NCBI GenBank assembly: GCA_018660505.1
Contig: JABJKE010000010.1
Location: forward strand, 56,560-120,559
Reading direction: 5' to 3'
Length of the DNA stretch: 64,000 bases
Source: Rhodobiaceae bacterium
GTDB lineage: Bacteria; Pseudomonadota; Alphaproteobacteria; RS24
The position numbers and the translations under genes are program-made. The stretch's first letter is position 1. Each line of letters starts with the position of its first letter. The notes under the pieces are model-generated. The model saw only the letters and a list, made by a program, of their open reading frames with translations. It did no database searches and had not been told where the DNA came from. This document shows positions 10,292 through 19,414 of the stretch, piece after piece.

Positions 10292-11302
10292 TTATTGCCA
10301 GCCGCCTAAATCGCGTTTTGCGAGAGTGGCCAGTAGGTCGATAGAGCTTGGCGTCTCATTGAGGCAGGGCACGGTGGTAAAATGCGTGCCGCCGGCTTGT
10401 TTAAACTCGGCTTGCAGCTCGAGGCCAATCTCTTCCAACGTCTCGACACAATCGGAAATGAAACCTGGCGTCACGACGGCAATTTTTTGAGTGCCCGCTT
10501 CGGCCATTTCCACCACGGTTTTATCGGTATAGGGCTGCAACCATTGGGTGGGCCCGAAACGCGATTGGAAGGTCAGTTTAAGCTGCGTCTCGTCCATGCC
10601 CAATTTCTCGCGCAACAGGCGCGCCGTCTTGGCACAATGGCAATGATAGGGGTCGCCTTTATCAAAATAGGCCTGCGGCAGACCATGGAAAGAGGCGATA
10701 ATCACCTCGGGTTTCCAATCCAGCGTGTCGATATGGGCAGTGACCGATTGGGCCAAAGCCTCGATATAGGCAGGATGGTCATGCCATGGCGCGGCCGTGC
10801 GAACGGCGGGTTGCCAGCGTAATTTCAACAGCGTGCGGAACACTTCGTCATACACACTGGCCGATGTGGTGGCGCTATATTGCGGGTAGAGCGCCATAAT
10901 AGAAATGCGCTCGCAGCCGGCTTTTTTCATCGCGTCAATTTTATCTTCGATGGAAGGCGCGCCATAGCGCATGGCATAATCGACCTGCATGCCATCGCCC
11001 AAAACCTCTTGTAAAGCTTCTGCTTGGCGACGGGTGTAATAGCGCAAAGGGCTTTCATCGCTCTCTTGGCGCCAAATTTTAGCATAGGCTTTGGCCGATT
11101 TTTTTGGCCGCGTGTTTAAAATAATACCGCGCAAAATCGGCTGCCAGATGAGCGGCGAGGCTTCAATGACGCGGCGGTCGCTGAGAAATTGTTTGAGGTA
11201 AGGCCGCAAGCCTTTTTTGTCCGGGCTGGTGGGCGTGCCAAGATTGACCAGCAAAAGGCCGGTTTTTCCAAAAGCAACGCTCGGGTGAGAATTGGGCAGC
11301 AT
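10292..11302 (-). CDS. hemH: Ferrochelatase
   Basis: Inserts Fe2+ into protoporphyrin IX, the last step of protohaem synthesis. At 336 aa it is full length. Family landmarks are LLVNLGTP near the N-terminus, the QYSATT stretch, SFHGLPQ (which carries the conserved metal-site His) and PGFISDCVETLEEI near the C-terminus. It lies just downstream of hemA (6-base gap, same strand), so the first and last enzymes of haem synthesis are probably co-transcribed. hemF sits 11 kb away in this window. Confidence 0.96.
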   Translation of the reverse strand: MLPNSHPSVAFGKTGLLLVNLGTPTSPDKKGLRPYLKQFLSDRRVIEASPLIWQPILRGIILNTRPKKSAKAYAKIWRQESDESPLRYYTRRQAEALQEVLGDGMQVDYAMRYGAPSIEDKIDAMKKAGCERISIMALYPQYSATTSASVYDEVFRTLLKLRWQPAVRTAAPWHDHPAYIEALAQSVTAHIDTLDWKPEVIIASFHGLPQAYFDKGDPYHCHCAKTARLLREKLGMDETQLKLTFQSRFGPTQWLQPYTDKTVVEMAEAGTQKIAVVTPGFISDCVETLEEIGLELQAEFKQAGGTHFTTVPCLNETPSSIDLLATLAKRDLGGWQ

Positions 11303-11308
11303 GCGGGG

Positions 11309-12565
11309 CTATTGCGCCGCAGGGGCGGCAGATACGCCAGGCAGCTCGCGCGAAATTTCCAAATAAGCCCAAACCTCAGACACCGCTTCAACGAGGTTTT
11401 GCAGCATCTCGTCATCATGCAAAGGCGTCGGCGTAATGCGCAAACGCTCGGTGCCGCGCGGGACGGTTGGATAATTAATCGGCTGAATATAAATATTATG
11501 CTCGTTCAACAAACGGTCGGAGGCGGCCTTGCACAACACAGGGTCACCAACCATCAGCGGCACAATATGGGTTTGCGAACGCAAAACCGGCAAGCCTGCT
11601 TTTTCGAGCTTATTTTTCAACGTCTCGGCGCGCTCTTGATGGCGGGTGCGCAAAGCCTGTCCCACATTGGATTGTTTAATCAGCTGCACGCTTTTAATCG
11701 CGCCCGCCGCAATGGCTGGCGGCAAAGAGGTGGTGAAGATAAAGCCCGGTGCAAAAGAACGGATGGCATCCACCAAATTGCGATTGCCCGTAATATAGCC
11801 GCCCATCACGCCAAAGGCTTTGGCCAAGGTGCCTTCAATCACATCGATACGATGCATGAGGTTGTCGCGCTCGGCAATGCCGCCGCCGCGGGCGCCATAC
11901 ATGCCCACGGCATGCACTTCGTCCAGATAGGTGAGCGCGCCGTATTTTTCGGCCAGGTCGCAAATCTCTTCGATTGGCGCAATGTCGCCATCCATCGAAT
12001 AGACGCTTTCGAAAACAATCAGTTTCGGACGCTCTGGCGCGGCGTCGCGCAACAAGCTCTCGAGATGGTCCACATCATTATGGCGCCAGATTAATTTGCT
12101 GCAGCCGCTTTGGCGCACGCCTTCAATCATCGAGGCATGGTTCAACTCATCCGACAGAATAAGGCAATCGGGCAAGAGTTTGGCCAGTGTCGAGATGGTC
12201 GCTTCATTGGAAATATACCCGGAGGTAAAAACCAGCGCGGCGGGTTTATCGTGCAGGTCGCAAAGCTCATTTTCCAGCTCCACAATCATGTGGTGGGTGC
12301 CCGAAATATTGCGCGTGCCGCCGGCGCCTGTGCCCATTTCGTCAATGGCGGTTTTCATGGCCGTCATCACTTCTGGGTTTTGGCCAATGCCGAGATAGTC
12401 ATTGGAGCACCAGACGGTTATTTCGCGATGCGGTGTGGTGGAATAATCGATCGCACGGGGAAACTGGCCGGCGCGGCGCGCCAGATCGGTAAAGACGCGA
12501 TAGCGGCCCTCTTCATGCAAAGAAGCCAACGCGTCATCGAGATGTTTGTCGTAATCGACGGGCAT
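11309..12565 (-). CDS. hemA: 5-aminolevulinate synthase (C4 pathway)
   Basis: PLP-dependent condensation of glycine and succinyl-CoA to 5-aminolevulinate, the route used by Alphaproteobacteria and mitochondria. 418 aa. The substrate and cofactor signatures are CSNDYLG (53-59), GTRNISGT (83-90), YLDEVHAVG (213-221) and the PLP lysine in GTLAKAFG (K249). The start at 12565 gives the usual N-terminus. It leads the hemA-hemH pair. The 95 bases upstream contain a GGCC hairpin (about 12607-12619), but no operator that I can name. Confidence 0.97.
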   Translation of the reverse strand: MPVDYDKHLDDALASLHEEGRYRVFTDLARRAGQFPRAIDYSTTPHREITVWCSNDYLGIGQNPEVMTAMKTAIDEMGTGAGGTRNISGTHHMIVELENELCDLHDKPAALVFTSGYISNEATISTLAKLLPDCLILSDELNHASMIEGVRQSGCSKLIWRHNDVDHLESLLRDAAPERPKLIVFESVYSMDGDIAPIEEICDLAEKYGALTYLDEVHAVGMYGARGGGIAERDNLMHRIDVIEGTLAKAFGVMGGYITGNRNLVDAIRSFAPGFIFTTSLPPAIAAGAIKSVQLIKQSNVGQALRTRHQERAETLKNKLEKAGLPVLRSQTHIVPLMVGDPVLCKAASDRLLNEHNIYIQPINYPTVPRGTERLRITPTPLHDDEMLQNLVEAVSEVWAYLEISRELPGVSAAPAAQ

Positions 12566-12660
12566 ATCGGGTCACCTTTAAAACTGCCATATACCTAGAC
12601 TATTTAGGCCGAAAAGGCCAGTCTCGCTAGGGCAGGAGCCTATTTGCCGCAGTTTTTGTT

Positions 12661-12888
12661 TTATTCGCCGTCTTTGCGAACGAAGGTGACGGCGAAATAT
12701 TCTTTCGCATCAAACAGGTCTTTAGGCTCCCCTGGGCCTTCAATCATCATGTAACGACGAGGCGTAATTTGCCCTTCCATGCGATATCCCCGCGCGCTCA
12801 TATTGCGGCGGTGAAATTCCATGGCAGCCGGCGTAAATTCCTCAGCAAGAACGGTAATGCGCTCGGGTTGCTTCGTTTCTTCAGCCAT
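12661..12888 (-). CDS. Small conserved-looking hypothetical protein upstream of hemA
   Basis: 75 aa, soluble and charged, with good initiation signals (GAGGGG 9 bases before the ATG). No family is recognised. The middle is basic and aromatic (FHRRNMSARGYRME, RRYMMIEG) and the tail has a strand-like YFAVTFVR. It is co-directional with hemA, about 95 bases upstream, and follows the terminator at 12927-12954, so it may be transcribed on its own or ahead of hemA. Confidence 0.65.
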   Translation of the reverse strand: MAEETKQPERITVLAEEFTPAAMEFHRRNMSARGYRMEGQITPRRYMMIEGPGEPKDLFDAKEYFAVTFVRKDGE

Positions 12889-12926
12889 TTTAGCCCCTCT
12901 AAAGTTTTATATCTCTAATAGAATTA

Positions 12927-12954
12927 AGGCCTCGACACGCAAATGTCGAGGCCT
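12927..12954 (-). terminator. Perfect 11-bp hairpin after the acyl-CoA dehydrogenase gene
   Basis: AGGCCTCGACA (12927-12937) pairs perfectly with TGTCGAGGCCT (12944-12954) around a 6-base loop. On the minus strand the hairpin follows the acyl-CoA dehydrogenase stop and is followed by a T-rich stretch (TTAATTCTATT), so it fits a rho-independent terminator with an imperfect U-tract. Confidence 0.7.
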
Positions 12955-12981
12955 GCTATTCTCTTTTAGGTGGCTTTTATT

Positions 12982-14121
12982 TTAATAGCCACCCAAATCC
13001 GCATAGCGCGTGCGGTGGAAATTTGTGTCGCCCAGCATTTGTGCCTGCACACGGGCGCGTTTCATGAATAAGCCCATATCCACGGCGTCGGTCATGCCAA
13101 TGCCGCCATGCATTTGCACGCCTTCATTGGTGATAAGGCGCAAGGCATCGCCAACGCGCGCTTTCGCCAGACTGGCCGCGCGCGGGGTATCATTGCGCCG
13201 CTCTTCCAATGCCGAAAGGGCATCGAGAAGCACCGATTGGCAGATTTCCACTTCGCAGAATAATTCTGCCGCGCGGTGTTTCAAAGCTTGGAACGTGCCA
13301 ATGATAACGCCAAATTGCTTGCGCTCTTTAAGGTAGTCCAAAGTCGTATCAAACACGGTTTCCGCGCCGCCCAACATTTCAGCCGCCAAACAGACGCGGG
13401 CCAAATCAAGGCTGCTTTCCAGCTCGGCATTGGCGCCGCCAAGGCTGCCCAAGAGCGCTTCTGCGCGCACGCTCACATTGGCAAAGGAAACACTGGCCGC
13501 ATTGCGGCTATCGACCATATGATTGCGGGTCACGCTCACGCCCTCGGCTTTTGCATCGACGAGGAACATCGATAGGCCTTGCGCGTCGCCAGCTGCGCCG
13601 CTGGTGCGGGCAACCACGATAAGCGTGTCGGCAATATGGCCATCGATTACGAATTTCTTATCGCCGTTCAGGGTAAAGCCGTCGCCAGATTTCTCTGCCG
13701 CCATCGCCGTGTTCAACGGGTTGTGATGATTGGTTTCTTCCAATGCCAAAGCGGTCAGCGTTTCGCCAGAAGCTATTTTCGGCAAGAGAGCGGATTTTTG
13801 TTCATCCGAACCCGCGGCCATAATCAGGCCCGCGCCCAAAACTGCGGTCGAATAAAGTGGCGAAGCGGCCAACGTGCGCCCCGCTTCTTTCATCACAATG
13901 CCAAGCCCCATGGGGCCAAAGCCTGTGCCGCCGTATTCTTCCGGAATTAAAATGCCAGCAAACCCCAGCTCGACGATTTGCTTCCACACGTCTTTATCAT
14001 AGCCATCGGCGCTTTCTTCATCGCGCAATTTGCGCAAATTAGCGACCGGCACTTGTTCGGTGAAAAAGTCCTTCGCCATATCTCGCAGCATGGTTTGTTC
14101 TTCGGTAAGCACGAATGCCAT
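12982..14121 (-). CDS. Acyl-CoA dehydrogenase (small-subunit-like partner)
   Basis: FAD-dependent acyl-CoA alpha,beta-dehydrogenase, 379 aa. An N-terminal helical domain is followed by a beta domain (ALEETNHHN, TLIVVARTSG) and a C-terminal helical domain with the usual MHGGIGMTD motif. It sits 42 bases downstream of a second, related dehydrogenase gene (14164-15354). Such adjacent pairs often form heteromeric enzymes, as with PimC/PimD and the sterol-side-chain dehydrogenases. The acyl substrate is not evident. Transcription appears to end at the hairpin 12927-12954. Confidence 0.88.
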   Translation of the reverse strand: MAFVLTEEQTMLRDMAKDFFTEQVPVANLRKLRDEESADGYDKDVWKQIVELGFAGILIPEEYGGTGFGPMGLGIVMKEAGRTLAASPLYSTAVLGAGLIMAAGSDEQKSALLPKIASGETLTALALEETNHHNPLNTAMAAEKSGDGFTLNGDKKFVIDGHIADTLIVVARTSGAAGDAQGLSMFLVDAKAEGVSVTRNHMVDSRNAASVSFANVSVRAEALLGSLGGANAELESSLDLARVCLAAEMLGGAETVFDTTLDYLKERKQFGVIIGTFQALKHRAAELFCEVEICQSVLLDALSALEERRNDTPRAASLAKARVGDALRLITNEGVQMHGGIGMTDAVDMGLFMKRARVQAQMLGDTNFHRTRYADLGGY

Positions 14122-14163
14122 AGGATATTCCTTCTTAAATCAAAGTTTTGTTGTTTTCGTCGC

Positions 14164-15354
14164 TTACGCGTCCGGCAGACCCAGCACCCGTTTGGCAATC
14201 ACGTTCAGCTGCACTTCCGATGTGCCGCCTTCGATAGAATTGCCTTTCGAGCGCAACCAAGAGCGGGTCACGGCCAGCTCTCGTTTGTCAAAACCCTCGC
14301 CTTCCCAACCCAGCGCTTGTGTGCCCATGAGGTCGAGTAGCAGCTCAAAACGGCGCTTGTTCACTTCGGTGCCATAATATTTAAACATAGAGGCGGCCGC
14401 GCCCATGCCTTGTCCGGCTTTGGCTTCGGCTTCGGCGCGTTTCAGCGTCAGGCCAAAAGCTTGCTGGTCCATTTTATGGTCGGCCACGGCTTGGCGAATG
14501 CTTGGATCGGCGATTTTATCGCCCTCGGCGCCAAAGTTTTCTTTCGCCACAGCTTCCATGCCACCCATGGAGGCCGCGCCTGCGCCCATGCCCATGCCAG
14601 AAATCATGCTGCGTTCATGCTCGAGCAAACGCTTGGCAATGGTCCAGCCTTTGTTCAGCTCGCCGACGAGGTTTTCTTTCGGCACTTTCACATCGGTCAG
14701 GAAAGTCTCGCAAAACGGCGAGGCACCGGAGATTAATTTAATCGGGCGCGCTTCCACACCAGCATCATCCATATCGATAAGCAGGAAGGAAATGCCGTCG
14801 TGTTTGACGGAAGTATCGGTGCGCACAAGGCAGAAAATCCAATCGCACTGGTCGGCGTAAGAGGTCCACACTTTCTGGCCATTGACCAGATAATGATCGC
14901 CCTTGTCTTCGGCTTTGGTTTGCAGTCCAGCCAAATCAGAGCCCGCACCGGGTTCGGAATAGCCTTGGCACCAGCGAATTTCGCCACGGATAATTTCGCC
15001 AAGATATTTTTTCTTCTGCTCTTCGCTAGCAAATTCCAGCAAAGCTGGGCCAAGCATCCATAGGCCAAAGCTGGTCAGGGCAGGGCGCGCTTTAATGCGG
15101 CCAAGCTCTTCTTGCAGCACTTTGTTTTCTTGCTTCGACAGGCCGCCGCCGCCATATTCTGCCGGCCAAGTTGGCGCGGTCCAGCCACGGCTGGCCATAT
15201 TATCCATCCAGGTTTTTGTATCTGGGTTTGGGTATTTCGCTTGGCGGCCGCCCCATGGCATTTCGCGTTCTGGCATTGGGGTACGCATCGAGGCGGGGCA
15301 ATTTTCTTCCAACCAAGTGCGGGTTTCTTCGCGGAAACTATCAAGAGCTGTCAT
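14164..15354 (-). CDS. Acyl-CoA dehydrogenase (large-subunit-like partner)
   Basis: Acyl-CoA dehydrogenase of 396 aa. The FAD/substrate motif QGYSEPGAGSDLAGLQ, the strand VNGQKVWTSYA and the C-terminal GTSEVQLNVIAKRVLG are all present. It lies immediately upstream of the second dehydrogenase on the same strand. Together with the acyl-CoA ligase and the D-hydroxyacid dehydrogenase further upstream it suggests a catabolic route for an activated acid, perhaps branched or alicyclic. That is inference from context only. Confidence 0.88.
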   Translation of the reverse strand: MTALDSFREETRTWLEENCPASMRTPMPEREMPWGGRQAKYPNPDTKTWMDNMASRGWTAPTWPAEYGGGGLSKQENKVLQEELGRIKARPALTSFGLWMLGPALLEFASEEQKKKYLGEIIRGEIRWCQGYSEPGAGSDLAGLQTKAEDKGDHYLVNGQKVWTSYADQCDWIFCLVRTDTSVKHDGISFLLIDMDDAGVEARPIKLISGASPFCETFLTDVKVPKENLVGELNKGWTIAKRLLEHERSMISGMGMGAGAASMGGMEAVAKENFGAEGDKIADPSIRQAVADHKMDQQAFGLTLKRAEAEAKAGQGMGAAASMFKYYGTEVNKRRFELLLDLMGTQALGWEGEGFDKRELAVTRSWLRSKGNSIEGGTSEVQLNVIAKRVLGLPDA

Positions 15355-15480
15355 GTCATTTTCTCCAATTTATATATCTGCCAAAAGAATAGCACGGCGC
15401 GGGAGTGCCGCAAGTGATTCAATATTTCGCTTGCGTGGCATCTGGCCGCAGTTTTAGCGCCATAAAACGCAGCGTCCCGC

Positions 15481-16560
15481 CTAAGGCATTTGAAAACCGT
15501 CGAGGTTGGCTCCCGTTCCGGTCGTGACATGGCGTTTTATCGGCTCGCCTTTGGCATAGCTGAGCAAAGATTTGGCGATGCTTTCATAGCGTCCCCTATC
15601 GGCGCCAAATGTATGCGCGGCGCTATGCGGCGTCAGCAATACATTGTCGAGCGACAGAAAATCATGGCGGCTGCCCTGATACGGCCCGCCTCTATCGGGG
15701 TCGGCTTCGGCGTCGGTAATATTGGTGGGATAACGATACCATGTGTCCAAAGCGGCCCCGCCGATTTTACGGTTTGAGAGCGCGTCAAACAGGGCGTCTT
15801 CCTCGATAACTTCGCCGCGGGCGACATTGATAATATAGGCGCTGTCTTTCATCGCCTCAAAAGCGGCGGCATCTATCATGCCTTGTGTTTGGTCGTTTAA
15901 ATCACAGGTTAAAATAAGATAATCGCTTTGGCCGAGCAATTTCGGCAAGTCTTTTTGCGTGCCAATCCAGTCCAGCGGCGCAGGTGTGGTTTCGCGCACA
16001 CTGCGGGCGATGGCCGAGACCTGCATATCAAAAGCATGGGCGCGCGAGGCGACCGCTTTGGCGATGTCGCCATAACCGATGATGCCGACGTGTTTGCCCC
16101 GCAAATCGCCGTGGCGCGCTTCCGCCGCGGCATTGCGGCCGGCGCGATGCCATTTGCCTTGCGTCATATCTTGGTGCAACTGGCGCAGTTCGAGGGCGTG
16201 TTCTAACATGGCGCCCAGCACATATTCGGCCATCGGGGCGGCGTGGCCACCGGCATTGCAAAACAGCAATCCATCGGGCAAAAACCCAGAATCCAGCCAA
16301 TCTGTGCCGACCCAGGGTTGCAGCAATATTTTCAACTTGGGCGCGGCCATTAGGGCGCCGAAATTGCCGGGCGTCAGAATAAAATCGGCACTCATCACCG
16401 CCGCTTCGCAATTTGCCAATATGGCGTCGCGCGCCTCTAAGTCGTCATTGCACGGCCAAACATCGACCACCCATTTTTCCGATTGGGCATTAAATGTGTC
16501 GGCAATAATAGGCGCGAATTTGACGCCCATTTTGCCAAAAACAGCTATGTGACGGGTCAT
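15481..16560 (-). CDS. D-isomer-specific 2-hydroxyacid dehydrogenase family protein
   Basis: 359 aa with the NAD-binding Rossmann motif GIIGYGDIAKA (GxGxxA rather than GxGxxG), the catalytic Arg in NVARGEVI and the catalytic His in LTPHSAAHT. The family interconverts 2-keto and D-2-hydroxy acids with NAD(P)H. The N-terminal substrate domain is not close to SerA or GhrA, so the substrate is unknown. Its ATG overlaps the stop of the acyl-CoA ligase (ATGA at 16557-16560), so it is coupled to that gene. Confidence 0.82.
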   Translation of the reverse strand: MTRHIAVFGKMGVKFAPIIADTFNAQSEKWVVDVWPCNDDLEARDAILANCEAAVMSADFILTPGNFGALMAAPKLKILLQPWVGTDWLDSGFLPDGLLFCNAGGHAAPMAEYVLGAMLEHALELRQLHQDMTQGKWHRAGRNAAAEARHGDLRGKHVGIIGYGDIAKAVASRAHAFDMQVSAIARSVRETTPAPLDWIGTQKDLPKLLGQSDYLILTCDLNDQTQGMIDAAAFEAMKDSAYIINVARGEVIEEDALFDALSNRKIGGAALDTWYRYPTNITDAEADPDRGGPYQGSRHDFLSLDNVLLTPHSAAHTFGADRGRYESIAKSLLSYAKGEPIKRHVTTGTGANLDGFQMP

Positions 16561-18173
16561 GCGCGTTTAAGGACCTCTTCGACGGCAAATTCGGTGACTG
16601 ATTTATAATCCGCCTTGCCATTGGGGGCGCGAAACGCCGGGCCTCCATGGAACACATGTTTTGGTGTTTTATAAGCGGCCAATTTCGTCTTGCAGAAAGC
16701 CTTCAGCTCGGCCTCGTCAAAGCTGGCGCCATCGATGGTTTTCACCACGGCGGTCACCGCCTGACCCCATTTTTCGTCGGCCACGCCAACCACCAAAGCA
16801 TCATCGACGCTGTCATGCAGCTTCAAGGCTTCTTCGACTTCTTCAGGATAAATTTTCTCCCCGGCCGAATTAATGCACACGGAGCCACGGCCCAAGAGGG
16901 TCAATTCACCCTCGGGCGAGACCAAGCAATAATCGCCCGGAATAGAGAAGCGATGGCCATTGATGGTTTTAAACGTCGAAGCGGTTTTCTTCTCGTCTTT
17001 ATAATAGCCCAAGGGAATAGGCCCGCCGAAAGCGATGAAACCCGGGGTTTCGCTGCCCCAAGGAATTTCATTGTCGTTTTCGTCGAACACTTTGCACATT
17101 TCATTGGTGGTGAATTTAGCTGTTTTCACCGGCATGTCTTTCATGGTGATGGAGGAGCCAAAGCCAATCGCTTCCGACGAGCCGAAACTATCGACCAATT
17201 GGCAGGTGTCGGGCAGCACTTCCAGCATCTCTTGTTTAACTTCCATCGACCACATCACCCCAGAAGAGACAATATTGGTCACCGAGCTGACGTCATAAGC
17301 GCCCGGGTTGTTTTGCAGCTCGGCCAGCATCGGCTTGGCAAAAGCATCGCCCACAATGGCCATATAATCGACGCCGCGACGCCCCACCACAGACCATAAT
17401 TCTTGGCTGTCGAGCGAGGCCGCTTCTAGCGTGACAATAGTGCCGCCGTTCATCAGCACGCCCATGGCGGTAAATAATCCGGTGCCATGCATCAGCGGGC
17501 AGGCCGGAATATAAACTTGTCCCGGGCCAGCGGTTTGAATATGCGTCACCAGCTCATCCATGGTTTCTGGCACATCGCCAAGCGCCCGAAGCGCCATGAT
17601 TTGGGTTTCGCGCAAATTATGGTGTTCCCACATCACGCCTTTGGGCATGCCCGTGGTGCCGCCGGTATAGAGAAACAGCAAATCATCGGGCGCGCGGGTA
17701 ATGTCTAAATTAGAGCCATCGCCCTCGCTCACGAGGCTTTCATAATCGATGCTGCCGTCGGGCAAATCTTTGCCATCGCCAACTTCGATCCATTGTTTGA
17801 CTTTCGGCAAACGCGGGCGCAATTGCTCGATATTGTCGCGAAATTCTTTGCCGTAAACCACCACGGTGGCGTCGGAGTTTTCGAAAATATAATGCACTTC
17901 ATCGGCAACATAGCGATAGTTGACGTTGACATGGGTCAGGCGGGCGCGAAAGCAGCTCACCAAAAGCTCGCAATATTCGGGGCGATTGCGCATGTAAAAG
18001 CCCACTTTGTCGCCCGTTTCGGCGCCATTGGCGCGCAAATTGCGGGCTAGATTATTCGACCGATGGCTCATTTCTTGCCAAGTGATTTCGCGGTCGCCAT
18101 GAACCAGCGCCAAATGGCCGTCGGGCAAAGCCGGCACAATCGCATCAATAATATCGCCAAAATTCCAGTGCAT
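16557..18173 (-). CDS. Acyl-CoA synthetase (AMP-forming)
   Basis: ANL-superfamily ligase of 538 aa that activates a carboxylic acid to its CoA thioester through an acyl-adenylate. The P-loop-like motif YTGGTTGMPKG (near 168-178), the hinge region GRGSVCINSAGEKIYP and the C-terminal catalytic Lys region (APNGKADY) are intact. The reading resembles FadD3-type or medium/ring-acid ligases more than long-chain FadD, but specificity cannot be fixed. GGGAGGAAAT precedes the ATG. It leads the minus-strand catabolic block. Confidence 0.88.
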   Translation of the reverse strand: MHWNFGDIIDAIVPALPDGHLALVHGDREITWQEMSHRSNNLARNLRANGAETGDKVGFYMRNRPEYCELLVSCFRARLTHVNVNYRYVADEVHYIFENSDATVVVYGKEFRDNIEQLRPRLPKVKQWIEVGDGKDLPDGSIDYESLVSEGDGSNLDITRAPDDLLFLYTGGTTGMPKGVMWEHHNLRETQIMALRALGDVPETMDELVTHIQTAGPGQVYIPACPLMHGTGLFTAMGVLMNGGTIVTLEAASLDSQELWSVVGRRGVDYMAIVGDAFAKPMLAELQNNPGAYDVSSVTNIVSSGVMWSMEVKQEMLEVLPDTCQLVDSFGSSEAIGFGSSITMKDMPVKTAKFTTNEMCKVFDENDNEIPWGSETPGFIAFGGPIPLGYYKDEKKTASTFKTINGHRFSIPGDYCLVSPEGELTLLGRGSVCINSAGEKIYPEEVEEALKLHDSVDDALVVGVADEKWGQAVTAVVKTIDGASFDEAELKAFCKTKLAAYKTPKHVFHGGPAFRAPNGKADYKSVTEFAVEEVLKRA

Positions 18174-18180
18174 TATTTCC

Positions 18181-18283
18181 TCCCAGAAAACGCTGTAAAG
18201 TGAGGCAAAGGCTAATGCAAAAAACCATCTGCTGCCAAGGCTTTTCGACTGGCTGGCGCAAAATTCTCAAATTTTTTCTGGGA
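18181..18283. repeat. 10-bp inverted repeat framing a divergent promoter region
   Basis: TCCCAGAAAA at 18181-18190 and its exact complement TTTTCTGGGA at 18274-18283 lie next to the start codons of the divergent acyl-CoA ligase and antiporter genes. Each copy overlaps the ribosome-binding region of its gene. It may be chance, since both copies hold the purine-rich pre-start sequence. Confidence 0.4.
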
Positions 18284-18285
18284 AC

Positions 18286-19248
18286 ATGGTAAAACAAGCC
18301 ATGGAATCACCAATTTTCTTACTTATTGCTGGCTTTATCGTGCTCGGGTTTGCGGGAGAAGCGCTCCTGCGTGGCGCGGTCAGTGCGGCCAGTCACCTCA
18401 AGGTGCCGCCGCTGATTATCGGCCTCACCATCATCGCCTTTGGCACCAGCGCACCCGAGCTGACGGTGTCGGTTAAAGCAGCGCTCAACGGCCAGCCCGA
18501 TATTTCCATCGGCAATGTGGTCGGCTCCAACATCGCCAATATTCTGCTGGTTTTGGGCTTAATGGCCGTGGTCAGTCCTTTCGCGACGCAAAAAGGCACG
18601 CTCGCGCGCGATGGCAGTTTCATGCTTGGCGTCTCTGTCGTGCTGGTGGGTTTGGGATTTATCGGCTTTATTTCGCCAGCGCTTGGCACGCTTATGCTGC
18701 TGGGGCTCATCGGCTTTACCATTTACCTCTACAGCTCGTCGCGCACAGGCGCAGACACCCAAGAGGCGGAAGCTGGCGTCGAGGAAAACCTTTTGCCCGG
18801 CGGCCCGCCCGTGGCTTTATTGGTTTTGGCGCTGGGCTTGGCGGGGGTCATTTGGGGCGCTGATTTAATGGTCGATGGCGCCATCTTATTGGCGCGCCAA
18901 TTGGGCATTTCAGAGGCCGTCATCGCGCTGAGCCTAGTGGCTTTGGGCACCTCTTTGCCAGAGCTGGCGGTCTCTATGGTGGCGGCCTTGCGCGGCCATG
19001 CAAGCCTTGCGGTGGGCAATATTATCGGCAGCAATATCTCCAATATTTTGCTCATTTTGGGCGCCACATCGTTAATCGCGCCTTTGCCTATTTCAGATTT
19101 AATGGCCTATCGCGATATCCCCATTATGTTGGGGGTGGCGGCCTTGGGGGTCTTGTTCATGGGCTCGGGGCGGCGGATGTCGCGCCTTGAGGGCAGTATT
19201 TGTTTGGCGCTTTACGCCAGCTATATGGGCTTTATTTTTACCGCCTAA
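18286..19248 (+). CDS. Calcium/sodium antiporter (CaCA family, YrbG-like)
   Basis: Membrane antiporter of 320 aa with about ten hydrophobic segments and the two duplicated alpha-repeats of the family: GTSAPELTVS with GNVVGSNIANI in the first half, and GTSLPELAVS with GNIIGSNISNI in the second. These carry the ion-coordinating Glu and Asn residues. It is expected to export Ca2+ in exchange for Na+ or H+. I prefer ATG 18286 because the alternative ATG 18301 has no ribosome-binding site. Confidence 0.92.
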   Translation: MVKQAMESPIFLLIAGFIVLGFAGEALLRGAVSAASHLKVPPLIIGLTIIAFGTSAPELTVSVKAALNGQPDISIGNVVGSNIANILLVLGLMAVVSPFATQKGTLARDGSFMLGVSVVLVGLGFIGFISPALGTLMLLGLIGFTIYLYSSSRTGADTQEAEAGVEENLLPGGPPVALLVLALGLAGVIWGADLMVDGAILLARQLGISEAVIALSLVALGTSLPELAVSMVAALRGHASLAVGNIIGSNISNILLILGATSLIAPLPISDLMAYRDIPIMLGVAALGVLFMGSGRRMSRLEGSICLALYASYMGFIFTA

Positions 19249-19289
19249 TAGGCTACACCGATTTAACAAATAGCGATTTGAGGACCCAC

Positions 19290-19371
19290 GTGAAACAGAA
19301 TTTGCGACGACGATAAAATGAAAAGCACCAAGCGATTTTCGCTGTGGTGGTTTTGTCGTTTGCATTTTCAC
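19290..19371. repeat. Imperfect long inverted repeat / hairpin in an intergenic region
   Basis: The 166-base gap between the antiporter and GNAT genes is filled mainly by an 82-base imperfect palindrome. The core (19326-19349) is CACCA-AGCGA, a TTT loop, TCGCT, one bulged G, then TGGTG. The outer arms begin GTGAAA at 19290 and end TTTTCAC at 19371, with scattered matches (GCGACGAC against GTCGTTTGC). It could end transcription from either side or be a degenerate repeat element. Confidence 0.5.
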
Positions 19372-19414
19372 TTTATTTAGGGCCGAACCGATAAGCGCCC
19401 GCCACGGTATCCTC

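Noticed and set aside
11189..12094. 301-codon plus-strand ORF over hemA/hemH
   Set aside because: Antisense shadow of two full-length haem genes; the product is low in recognisable structure and rich in Arg, His and Asn as expected of an antisense frame.
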